Positions 24,124 through 31,835 of a DNA stretch of 36,616 bases are shown here, in pieces. The translations under genes and the position numbers were made by a program. Below the pieces are notes generated by a model that saw nothing but the letters and a program-made list of their open reading frames with translations, did no database searches and was not told the DNA's origin. Each line of letters begins with the position of its first letter. Position 1 is the stretch's first letter. This DNA is from Verrucomicrobiota bacterium (GTDB taxonomy: Bacteria; Verrucomicrobiota; Verrucomicrobiia; Opitutales; Opitutaceae), in the NCBI GenBank assembly GCA_026398135.1, contig JAPLTN010000044.1, positions 43,845-80,460 on the forward strand. The letters run 5' to 3'.

Positions 24124-25212
24124 ATGAAATCCAAATTCCTCCTGTTCCTTGCGACCGCCCTCGGCTTCGGCGCATTAAGCTCCCTGCCAGCCCAAACCAC
24201 CCCGGACGAGCCCAAGCTCGGTTTAGAAAAACCCGCCAACCTATTGGCGCATATTCAGGTCGAAAACCTCCAAGGTCAGACCCTCGGGCGCATCTCGGAA
24301 CTCGGCGTCGATCTGGTCAACGGCCGCATCGTCGAGGTGCTGGTGGTCAGCGGAGACTTCCTCGACATCGGCGGCAAGATCACCGCCGTGCCCGCCACGG
24401 CGCTTATACCCGATCCCGACCGCAAGATCTACCGCCTCGACATCAGCCGCGCCGACTTCAAGGCCGCCCCCGCGATCAAGCTTTCCGAATGGGACGATGC
24501 CAACCGCAGCGATCGCGTCGCCGCCGCTTATCGCCGTTTCGGCCAGACGCCCTACTTCCTGGAAGCCGGCCAGACCGCCAACCCCGCCGCCCTCCCGCCC
24601 AAAGTCACGCTCGGCCGGATTGAGCGCAGCAGCAGTCTCGTGGGCCTGCCGGTCAATACCCCGCAAAACACCCGGCTCGGCAAAGTCAGCTCGCTCACCC
24701 TCAATCTGGAAACCGGACGCATCGTGAACGTGATCATCCTCGCGCCCGGTAATTTCCAAACCCGAAGCGTTGTCCCCGCCATGGCCTTGGCCTTCAGCCC
24801 GGACCGCCGGTCCCTCGTGCTCGACGATACCAAAGCCGAGTTTGAACAAGAGCCGCGCTACGTCAGCACCCCTTCCGCCAACGGTCAGGCGGCCTATTAC
24901 CGCGAGGAATCCTACCACGGCCCCCGCACCTATGCCCCGCTGGAGCAAGGCCGCAGCTACCGTGACAAGGCCCGCACTTCCTCGATCAATCGCTCGGTTG
25001 GACGGGAAGGCATCGCCGCCCGCCACATTCAGGTAGGCACCTTGAATGGACGCGTCACTCTGCGCGGCTGGGTCGATACCCAAGCCGCCAAAGACCAGAT
25101 CAACCGCATCGCCGTTTCCGCCTCCCGCCTCGAACTGGTGGACAACCAAATCACCGTCGGCGCGCCTTCCCCCTTGCTGCCTCCCGCCTCTCACGGCGGC
25201 CCCATTAACTAA
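24124..25212 (+). CDS. Exported PRC-barrel and BON-domain protein
   Basis: 362 aa from the ATG at 24124, chosen because it begins a signal peptide (MKSKFLLFLATALGFGALSSLPAQ); the frame is open further upstream into the previous gene. Two PRC-barrel-like units are visible: HIQVENLQGQTLGRISELGVDLVNGRIVEVLVVSGDFLDIGGKITAVPATAL (about 40-95) and SLVGLPVNTPQNTRLGKVSSLTLNLETGRIVNVIILAPGNFQTRSVVPAMAL (about 175-225). A C-terminal BON-like fold follows (RHIQVGTLNGRVTLRGWVDTQAAKDQINRIAVSASRLELVDNQITV, about 305-350). BON domains are linked to envelope and phospholipid binding, PRC barrels to small-molecule or protein contacts. The gene follows the DUF3494 gene by 20 bp. An envelope stress or maintenance role is an inference. 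Confidence 0.85.
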   Translation: MKSKFLLFLATALGFGALSSLPAQTTPDEPKLGLEKPANLLAHIQVENLQGQTLGRISELGVDLVNGRIVEVLVVSGDFLDIGGKITAVPATALIPDPDRKIYRLDISRADFKAAPAIKLSEWDDANRSDRVAAAYRRFGQTPYFLEAGQTANPAALPPKVTLGRIERSSSLVGLPVNTPQNTRLGKVSSLTLNLETGRIVNVIILAPGNFQTRSVVPAMALAFSPDRRSLVLDDTKAEFEQEPRYVSTPSANGQAAYYREESYHGPRTYAPLEQGRSYRDKARTSSINRSVGREGIAARHIQVGTLNGRVTLRGWVDTQAAKDQINRIAVSASRLELVDNQITVGAPSPLLPPASHGGPIN

Positions 25213-25221
25213 TCCTAAACC

Positions 25222-25512
25222 GGCAATAGAAACCGCAGATTACGCGGATAAACGCGGATAGTAGAAAGTTACCGATTATCGGCTACTCCCGCTCCAAGCG
25301 ACTTGTCTCGTCTACTTTGTTAAATTGGAAGACTTGCTGCGAAAACATCAGAGAATGGCCGCAAAAAGGCTCAAAACGCGCAAAACCAAGCCTTCGTTTT
25401 TGCGACTTCTGCGATTTTTTGCGGCTATGTTTCTTTTGTAACAAAGTAGAACCAGGATCCCGATTTCTTCTGTATCCTACTTTATCCGCGTAATCCGCAG
25501 TCGGTTTGAGCT
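25222..25512. repeat. MITE-like element with three nested inverted repeats
   Basis: This 290-bp non-coding block has three nested perfect inverted repeats: GATTACGCGGATAAA (25238-25252) with TTTATCCGCGTAATC (25481-25495), 15 bp; CTACTTTGTTA (25312-25322) with TAACAAAGTAG (25439-25449), 11 bp; GCCGCAAAAA (25358-25367) with TTTTTGCGGC (25416-25425), 10 bp. The GCGGATAA word is repeated again next to the left arm. It encodes nothing and looks like a small non-autonomous mobile element or a dispersed cruciform repeat between the PRC/BON gene and the convergent glycosyltransferase gene. It could act as a shared terminator. Confidence 0.7.
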
Positions 25513-25524
25513 TCGGTTTTTAGG

Positions 25525-26595
25525 CTATTCGCTCAAGGCCCGCCGCACTCCCGCCAGATCGGCCTCGATGTCACGCCGATTGGCTTTCCGGTCTGCGCCC
25601 AGCGGTTCCTCGCCCGCCGTCACCACCGGCCGGTAATCCAGACCGCGCAGCGAGGCCAGCCGCCAGAAAGTCGGGTTAAAATAAGTCCGATTCACCAGCT
25701 CGACCACCCGGGTGCCCGGCGGGCAAAAAACCAGATTCGCCAGTCCCGCCCCGTGCGCCGCCACCACCACCCGAGCCCGGCGGCAGGCGGCGATTTGCTC
25801 CGGCCACGACAACTCCTCCAGCCACACCCGGTTAAATCCACGCGTCGCCAACTCGGCCCAGAGTTCCTCCTCGTTATTCACCCGCCTCCGCCCCGCCCGG
25901 GAACGCGAGAAATACAGCCGCTCCCCGCGTCCCGGCTCCGTCCGCCCCAGCCCTTCGGTAAACGCCTCCACTCGCGCCAGCGCGGTCGGCGTCGGCCAGC
26001 CCGCCCGCCCCACCAGCGCGGGCACCAGCAAGGGCGCGCAGGCAAAATGCGAATTGCGCCTCGGCTCCACCAAACGCTCCTTGCCGCCCCGCCGCGCCAG
26101 GGCCGCCCGCGCGTAACCCGGCCCCGCATGCACGATCACATGCTCCGCCTCCCCCAGCGGCACACCGAGTAAACGGGGCAGTTCTTCCAACAACCAATGG
26201 CAGTAGCCCGCGCCTAGATTCACCGCCGCCACCGCCACCGGCCCGTCCAGTGTCACCGGGCATCTGAGATCCCCAGCGTCCAATAACCAAGGCCTGCCCT
26301 CCGCCCCGCCAAAATCACCCGAGCCATCGCTCGCCAGCGAGCTCCCGTCCCCCGCCAAAACCGTCCCCGCGCCCAATACCCGCGCCACCGGCAAACGCGC
26401 CGCACCCACCGCCGCCAGTTCGCCCTCGCTGCGCGTGCGCAGATAAGCCCTCACCTCGTCCGTCGCTACCGCAGGCAACGCATAGGCGATCCGCGTTGCT
26501 TCTTCCATCACGGTAAACTCGCCTCCCGAGCGCGCCGCCAGCTCAGCCAGCGTTTCGCAAAACCCGGGCGCAGCTACTCGTTTCGATGGCGTCAC
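25525..26595 (-). CDS. Glycosyltransferase family 61 (DUF563) protein
   Basis: 356 aa. Family features: the YCHWLLEELPRLLGVPL block (about 151-167), LYFSRSRAGRRRVNNEEELWAELATRGF (about 228-255), and AHGAGLANLVFCPPGTRVVELVN (about 286-308), which together are the DUF563/GT61 signature. Such enzymes transfer sugars to glycans or proteins; donor and acceptor cannot be read here. The start is GTG at 26595, whose GTGA overlaps the dinB stop by 4 bp, so it is translationally coupled to a DNA polymerase, an unusual pairing. Confidence 0.85.
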   Translation of the reverse strand: MTPSKRVAAPGFCETLAELAARSGGEFTVMEEATRIAYALPAVATDEVRAYLRTRSEGELAAVGAARLPVARVLGAGTVLAGDGSSLASDGSGDFGGAEGRPWLLDAGDLRCPVTLDGPVAVAAVNLGAGYCHWLLEELPRLLGVPLGEAEHVIVHAGPGYARAALARRGGKERLVEPRRNSHFACAPLLVPALVGRAGWPTPTALARVEAFTEGLGRTEPGRGERLYFSRSRAGRRRVNNEEELWAELATRGFNRVWLEELSWPEQIAACRRARVVVAAHGAGLANLVFCPPGTRVVELVNRTYFNPTFWRLASLRGLDYRPVVTAGEEPLGADRKANRRDIEADLAGVRRALSE

Positions 26596-27752
26596 AACTG
26601 CCCCCCGTGCTTCACCCGCGCCGCCCGCCCGCCCGCGTTGAGCCGGTCCATCGCCGCCGCCAGCCGCCGCCGTTTATCATCCGTGTCGCTCTGAAAGAGA
26701 TCCAGCTGCGCCGCCCCCCGCTCCAACCCGGAAAAACGCACCCCCGCCAGCCGCAAGGCCCCGCGCCGACTCCACGCCTTGCGCAACAAGGGTTCGACCA
26801 GAGGATAAAACGGCGTCTCCAAATCGCTCGCCTCCGGCAGACTGCGCCCCGCGCTTTCCTGGCTAAAGTCGCCATAACGCACCTTCAGCGTCATCGTGGC
26901 CGCGCGCTGCCCATCGGCCCGGAGCTGCGGCATCAACTCGTCGATCATGCGCTTGGCCACCCGCGCCACCTCCGCGAAATCGGCCACGTCCTTGGAAAAG
27001 GTCTCCTGCTGCGAATAACTCTTCGCCGCCTCGACCTCGGTCTCCACCGCCCGCCCGTCCTCGCCCCGCGCCATCGCCGCCACCTCGCGCCAGCCCGACC
27101 CGAAAATCGCCGCCAGTTCGTTTTCCGAACGGGTCAACACCTCGCCAATACGCTCCAGCCCGCGTTCGCGCAACGCCGCCTCGGTTTTGCCGCCGATCCC
27201 GGGCAGTTTACCGATGTCCAGCGGAGCTAAAAACGCTTCCTCCGTGCCCGGAGCGACGGTCACGAAGCCCCGTGGCTTGCGGAGTTTGCTGGCGATTTGC
27301 GCCACCAGTTTGTTCGTCGCGATGCCGATGGAAACCGGTATGCCCAGCTCGTCCTGAATGCGCCGTTGCAAACCCCGCACCGCCGCCTCCACCGCCCCGG
27401 CGTCGTGCAGGCCGCAAGGACCAAGATCGAGGTAGCCTTCGTCGATCGAGTTACGCTGCACCAACGGGGTGAGCGTTTCGCAAAGGTCAAACATCCGCCG
27501 CGACACCTCGCCGTAAAGCCCGAAGGTATGAGGCAACAGGATCAAATCCGGACACACCGCCAGCGCCCGGCTGGTGGGCATGGGGGTATAGACGCCGCAA
27601 GCCCGCGCCTCGTAACTGGCCGAGGAGATGATGCCGCGCTCCCGCCCGCCCACCGCGCATTTGGTGCCGCGCAGGTCCGGCCGGAGCGCCAGCTCGCACG
27701 ACACGAAAAACGCGTCGGCGTCGAGGTGCACGATAGTAGGCAGATTCCCCAT
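26592..27752 (-). CDS. dinB: DNA polymerase IV (Y-family translesion polymerase)
   Basis: 386 aa from the ATG at 27752. This start is chosen over the upstream one at 27788 because it begins MGNLPTIVHLDADAFFVSCE, the usual Y-family opening with catalytic D in LDADAFF. The second catalytic motif is NSIDEGYLDL, the helix-hairpin-helix KLPGIGGKTEAALRERG lies around residues 170-186, and the little-finger domain ends the protein. No C-terminal beta-clamp peptide stands out. It copies past damaged bases in the cytoplasm. The upstream region has no recognisable LexA box by eye. The stop overlaps the start of the GT61 gene by 4 bp. Confidence 0.95.
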   Translation of the reverse strand: MGNLPTIVHLDADAFFVSCELALRPDLRGTKCAVGGRERGIISSASYEARACGVYTPMPTSRALAVCPDLILLPHTFGLYGEVSRRMFDLCETLTPLVQRNSIDEGYLDLGPCGLHDAGAVEAAVRGLQRRIQDELGIPVSIGIATNKLVAQIASKLRKPRGFVTVAPGTEEAFLAPLDIGKLPGIGGKTEAALRERGLERIGEVLTRSENELAAIFGSGWREVAAMARGEDGRAVETEVEAAKSYSQQETFSKDVADFAEVARVAKRMIDELMPQLRADGQRAATMTLKVRYGDFSQESAGRSLPEASDLETPFYPLVEPLLRKAWSRRGALRLAGVRFSGLERGAAQLDLFQSDTDDKRRRLAAAMDRLNAGGRAARVKHGGQL

Positions 27753-28069
27753 CCCGCACCCATGGCGAAAAATTCCCCCGCACACCATCCCCGAACACCC
27801 ACTTTCTTTAACGTTGTAAGCACCGGGTAATGCTCGTCCAGACGCTATAGAAACACAGCCATTCTTGTCTGTCCTCAGCCCTATTGCACCCGTTCGTACC
27901 CAAACACAGCTACGTCAGAAGCATAATGCGTACTGCCACCCAGAGGCCATTGGCCGAACCATCGACACCCCCTGTTTCGCTTCGCGAAACCACGCACCCC
28001 CAAGCGGCGCTCATTGAGCCGCCGCATTAGCGGTTCTCCCCTGCTTTTTCAGTGCCGCCAAGCGCTTGC
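27753..28069. other. Intergenic region with two GC-rich hairpins
   Basis: No gene recognised. The dinB promoter should lie at about 27790-27900. Behind the leftward amidase gene are two hairpins: GTTTCGC-TTC-GCGAAAC (27974-27990, 7-bp stem) and GCGGCGCTC-ATT-GAG-C-CGCCGC (28004-28025, 9 bp with one bulge). Neither is followed by a T-run, so they may be a processed 3' end or REP-like repeats more than an intrinsic terminator. Confidence 0.4.
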
Positions 28070-29185
28070 CTACCTGCCCGCCGCCACCCGCGTCGCGTCA
28101 TAGGCGACGATGGCCGCGTACAACGCTTTGGCGATGCGCGCGCGATACGCCGGCGTGGCGATCAGCTTCGCCTCGGTGTCGTTCGTGAGGTAAGCCGCCT
28201 CGACCAGCACCGCCGGGCAGTCCGCCAGGCGCAGCACCGCGAACCGCGCCCGCTTGAGGCCGCGATCCTCGGTTTTCAACCCGGTCAAAAGTTCCCGGTG
28301 CATGTGGTAGCCGAGCACCGCGCTCCACGCGTCATATTTGTTGCCCGGCTGCGCCTTCCGGTCGTCGGGGGTGATCTTGGCCGACGAGGTGGAACGCATG
28401 AACTGCGGGGTCAGCACATAGGTCTCGGTTCCACGCACGTCGCCGGGATTTTTGGCCACGGCGTTGAAATGAATGCTTACGAAAAGATCGGCTTTTTTCC
28501 GTTTGGCGAACTCCGCCCGCTCCGCCAGCTCCACGAAGCTGTCGTCATCACGGGTCATCAGCACCTGCCAGCGGTCCTGGCCGAGCAGCTTCTTCAGCTG
28601 GCGGGCCACGTCCAGGCTGCCGTCTTTTTCATTGAACTTGACCGTCTGGTTGCGCGCTCCGGTGTCATTGCCGCCGTGGCCGGCATCGATCACGATGGTG
28701 CGCAGCGGCGGGGCTTTGAATTGGGACGGACGCACCATCGGCGTCAGAAAACGCTCGATATCCGGCGTGGGCACAAAAATCGAACTCCCGGACAAAATGG
28801 CCGGCTCGCTTAAAAAGGTTCTCAAGCCATGGAGGCTGGCTTCCCGGGAATCGACCTCGAAACGCAAGGTCCCGTCCGAGGGTCCTTTCAATACCAGGGC
28901 ACGGGTGTTTTCGGTTTTTTGGGCCCGATAACCCAGCCTCCCAAACCACGCCCGCGCGTCCGTATAGTTTGTGGCCCCGACCTGGATTGTGGCCGGGCCC
29001 GCCGGCGTCTTTGTTGAAGAACGATGGGCGTTCGGGGCGGCGAGGGCGGCGGGGCCGGCCAGCAGCAAACCCGTTGTCACTAACACGATTCCGCTGGCGA
29101 TGCAGCCGGCCGGAAAAAACGCCGCGATCCGTGGAAACGGAACGCGGCGCGAAAGAGACGCGAAGAGGGGCACGGAACGGGGCAA
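28070..29185 (-). CDS. N-acetylmuramoyl-L-alanine amidase (Amidase_3)
   Basis: Zn-dependent enzyme that cuts the bond between MurNAc and the peptide stem of peptidoglycan in the periplasm; used in cell separation. 371 aa. A long hydrophobic segment (CIASGIVLVTTGLLLAGPAALAA, about 28-50) serves as signal peptide or anchor. Residues about 68-150 resemble a copper-amine-oxidase-N-like module (LRTFLSEPAILSGSSIFVPTPDIERFL). The catalytic domain has DAGHGGNDTGA (H170), an EKD segment (E186), SIHFNA (H239) and VLVEAAYLTN (second catalytic Glu). The likely start is TTG at 29185, 3 bp behind the infC stop; a GTG four codons later is an alternative. Coupling to a translation initiation factor gene is unusual. 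Confidence 0.92.
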   Translation of the reverse strand: MPRSVPLFASLSRRVPFPRIAAFFPAGCIASGIVLVTTGLLLAGPAALAAPNAHRSSTKTPAGPATIQVGATNYTDARAWFGRLGYRAQKTENTRALVLKGPSDGTLRFEVDSREASLHGLRTFLSEPAILSGSSIFVPTPDIERFLTPMVRPSQFKAPPLRTIVIDAGHGGNDTGARNQTVKFNEKDGSLDVARQLKKLLGQDRWQVLMTRDDDSFVELAERAEFAKRKKADLFVSIHFNAVAKNPGDVRGTETYVLTPQFMRSTSSAKITPDDRKAQPGNKYDAWSAVLGYHMHRELLTGLKTEDRGLKRARFAVLRLADCPAVLVEAAYLTNDTEAKLIATPAYRARIAKALYAAIVAYDATRVAAGR

Positions 29186-29188
29186 AAC

Positions 29189-29863
29189 TTACTTCTGTTC
29201 CTCTTCGTGCTCGTCGGCCGCGTCGGTGCCGGTGTCGTCGATCGCCTGCTCGTCGGCCTGCATCGTGTATTTGCGCTTCCGCTTGTTGGCCGGCAGCGGG
29301 GTGAGCATCACGTTGATCTGCTTGCCCAGCAAACGCGGTTCGGAGTCGGCGTGACCCATGCCTGCCAGCTCGGCCAGCGCGCGTTTGATGATGTCGAAAC
29401 CGAACTCGGTATGCGCCATCTCGCGACCGCGAAATTTCACGCGGAGCTTCACCTTGTTGCCGTGGTCGAGGAACTCCTCGGCATGGCGCACCTTGGTCAT
29501 GAAATCGTTGTCCGCGATGCGCGGGGTGAACTCCACTTCCTTCAATTTGCTCGCGGTGGTTTTGACGTGGCTCGCCTTCTTCTGCTCTTCGTAAATGTAT
29601 TTGCCGAAGTCCATGATGCGACAAACCGGCGGGGTCGCGTTGGCCGACATCTCGACCAGGTCGAGATTGAACTGGCGGGCCAGGGACAGGGCCTTTTCGG
29701 TGGGCAGGATTCCGAGCTGCTTGCCTTCGGGCGAAATCACGCGGATCTCGGGGACGCGGATCTTGTCGTTGCGCTTGATGTGCGCAAAGGGGTCGTTGTT
29801 ACGACGTTGAAAGGGCTGGTTGGGGCGACGGGCGCCACCGCCGGAGGGTGCTGAGAGGGCCAT
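29189..29863 (-). CDS. infC: Translation initiation factor IF-3
   Basis: 224 aa. Binds the 30S subunit and checks start-codon pairing. The N-domain reads HIKRNDKIRVPEIRVISPEGKQLGILPTEKALSLARQFNLDLVEMSANATPPVCRIMDFGKYIYEEQKK; the C-domain has KVKLRVKFRGREMAHTEFG. The start is set at the ATG at 29863 (MALSAPSGGGARRPNQPF), preceded in frame by a TTG; many infC genes use rare starts to autoregulate, but here a normal ATG is available. An acidic tail (DDTGTDAADEHEEEQ) extends the C-terminus beyond the family norm. The usual partners rpmI and rplT are not next to it; the amidase gene follows by 3 bp. Confidence 0.93.
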   Translation of the reverse strand: MALSAPSGGGARRPNQPFQRRNNDPFAHIKRNDKIRVPEIRVISPEGKQLGILPTEKALSLARQFNLDLVEMSANATPPVCRIMDFGKYIYEEQKKASHVKTTASKLKEVEFTPRIADNDFMTKVRHAEEFLDHGNKVKLRVKFRGREMAHTEFGFDIIKRALAELAGMGHADSEPRLLGKQINVMLTPLPANKRKRKYTMQADEQAIDDTGTDAADEHEEEQK

Positions 29864-29954
29864 CAATAAATGCTTGGATGCGGTTGCTAAACGAGCTGCC
29901 AGCACGCCAGCCGCCGAGGGAAAGACAACTGGAAAAGCGGAGATTTGTCGGGAT

Positions 29955-31730
29955 TTACGTCCGGCCGAAACGGCGGGCCAATTCTCCCTGCCCCAACTCC
30001 ACCTGCGTCGGCCTCCCGCCCGGGCTGGTATGCGGCGCCCGGCAGGCGAAAAGCTTGGCCACCAAAGTCCGCATCTCCCCCGCCTCCGGGCGGGCGGGCA
30101 AACGCACCGCGCGCGTCGCCGCCACCCGCGCCAGTTGCTCCCGGGCCACCTCCGGACTGCGCGCCGGATCCCGCCCGTCGCGAAACGCATCCAGCAAGTC
30201 CCGCAAACACGCCTCGGCATCGCCCGGGTCCAGCACCGCCGGCACGCCCTCCAGGCGAAACGACTGCCGCCCGAACTCCGCCACCTCGAATCCATGCCTG
30301 GCCAAAAACGTGAGCCGGTCCCGCAGCAAGGCCGCCCCCACCGGGTCCAGCTCCAACAGGGCGGGCAACAACAAGCGCTGCACCGTCACCGCCCCGGCGG
30401 CAAACTGCGCCGCCAACTCCTCGAAAACGATGCGCTCCTGCGCCGCACGGCGGTCCAGCAACAAGAGCCCGGACGGCGTCTCAAACAACGCATACACCGA
30501 ATGCGCCAACCCAATGAACCGCCACGCTTCGGTGGAAGGTTTCGGCACCGGCACTACCGACGGCGGAGTCGCTTCGACGCGCGGTGCGGGAGGCGAAATC
30601 ACGTTTTGATTGAGCGGCCGCAGTACCACCGGTGTTGGTGCCACGCTCGCCACCGGCCAGGACCGCGCCGGAGTCACCGCCAAGGGTGCCGCCGCCACGA
30701 CCGGCACCACCGGCAAGCCCACCACCGGCAGCGTCGCCGGAGCCTGCTCGCGCAGCAGGGATAGCACACTGCGAATCACAAACGACCGCACCTGCGCATC
30801 GCTGCGGAAACGCACCTCGCGCTTGGCCGGATGCACGTTCACGTCCACCGCCGCCGGGTCTATTTCCAAAAACAAAAACGCCGCCGGATAACGCCCCTTC
30901 GGCAGCACTTCGTGGTAACTCTCGATCAAACCATAGGTGAGCGTGCGGCTGTCCACCGGCCGCCGGTTCACAAAAGTGATCGTCTCGTGCCGCGTCGCCC
31001 GCCCCGCCGAGCCGGGTTTCGCGATCAACCCGTGCAAACGCATCCCGGCCTCGCTGGCCTCGACCTCCATCAGCGTCTCGGCCAGCTGGCGGCCAAAAAT
31101 CTCCGCCACCCGGTCGGCCAGCGCCGGACAGGTCGGCGAGCGGAAAATCACCCGCCCGTCCTCGATCAAAACAAAGGCGCAATGCGGCGCGGAGAGCGCG
31201 TGCAGCCGCACCGCCGCCACGATGTGCGCCGCCTCGGTGGGGTCGCTTTTGAGGAACTTCCGCCGCGCCGGGACGGAATTGAACAACTGCGTGACCTCGA
31301 TGCGCGTGCCCTGCGGCCGGCCGCAATCGCGCACGTGGACCAGCCGCCCGCCGTTGACCAGAATCTCCGTGCCCGCGCCGCTCGCGTCGGCGGTTTGCAG
31401 CAGGAAACGCGACACGCTCGCGATCGACGGCAAGGCCTCGCCACGAAAGCCGAAACTGCCCAGCCGGTCGAGGTCGCCCGCCTCCGCGATCTTGCTCGTG
31501 GCGTGGCGCTCCAGCGCCAGCACCGCGTCCTCGCGCGCCATGCCGGAGCCGTTGTCCTCGATGCGCATCAAGGCCCGCCCGCCGTGGGAAAACTCCACCT
31601 CGATGCGGGTCGCCCCGGCGTCGAGCGCGTTTTCCACCAGCTCCTTCACCACCGCCGCAGGGCGCTCCACCACCTCGCCGGCGGCGATCTGGTTGGCGAC
31701 CCGGGCGGGCAGGATGTGGACTTTGGCCAT
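29955..31730 (-). CDS. mutL: DNA mismatch repair protein MutL
   Basis: 591 aa. The GHKL ATPase N-domain is complete: ELVENALDAGA (30-40), EDNGSGM (58-64), GFRGEAL (94-100) and RRPVDSR (256-262), and NVHPAKREVRF (298-308) near its end. A proline/valine-rich linker (about 330-395) leads to the C-terminal dimerisation domain. The endonuclease metal site seems lost: the DQHAxxExxxxE motif reads DRRAAQERIVFE (426-437), with the His replaced by Arg, and the usual CPHGRP reads SPGGRP (569-574). It should therefore act as a non-cutting matchmaker, as in E. coli, if these residues are read correctly. It lies 91 bp upstream of infC. The ATG at 31730 gives the standard MAKVHILP start. Confidence 0.94.
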   Translation of the reverse strand: MAKVHILPARVANQIAAGEVVERPAAVVKELVENALDAGATRIEVEFSHGGRALMRIEDNGSGMAREDAVLALERHATSKIAEAGDLDRLGSFGFRGEALPSIASVSRFLLQTADASGAGTEILVNGGRLVHVRDCGRPQGTRIEVTQLFNSVPARRKFLKSDPTEAAHIVAAVRLHALSAPHCAFVLIEDGRVIFRSPTCPALADRVAEIFGRQLAETLMEVEASEAGMRLHGLIAKPGSAGRATRHETITFVNRRPVDSRTLTYGLIESYHEVLPKGRYPAAFLFLEIDPAAVDVNVHPAKREVRFRSDAQVRSFVIRSVLSLLREQAPATLPVVGLPVVPVVAAAPLAVTPARSWPVASVAPTPVVLRPLNQNVISPPAPRVEATPPSVVPVPKPSTEAWRFIGLAHSVYALFETPSGLLLLDRRAAQERIVFEELAAQFAAGAVTVQRLLLPALLELDPVGAALLRDRLTFLARHGFEVAEFGRQSFRLEGVPAVLDPGDAEACLRDLLDAFRDGRDPARSPEVAREQLARVAATRAVRLPARPEAGEMRTLVAKLFACRAPHTSPGGRPTQVELGQGELARRFGRT

Positions 31731-31835
31731 GGCGGGATGGGAAAGGGTGGGCCCGCCAGCGTCACTGCCCCACCGCGCCGCGCAACGTGTTTTTGCGCGG
31801 CGCAGGGTCGCCGCCCGCCGACGACCGCTTCCGGC

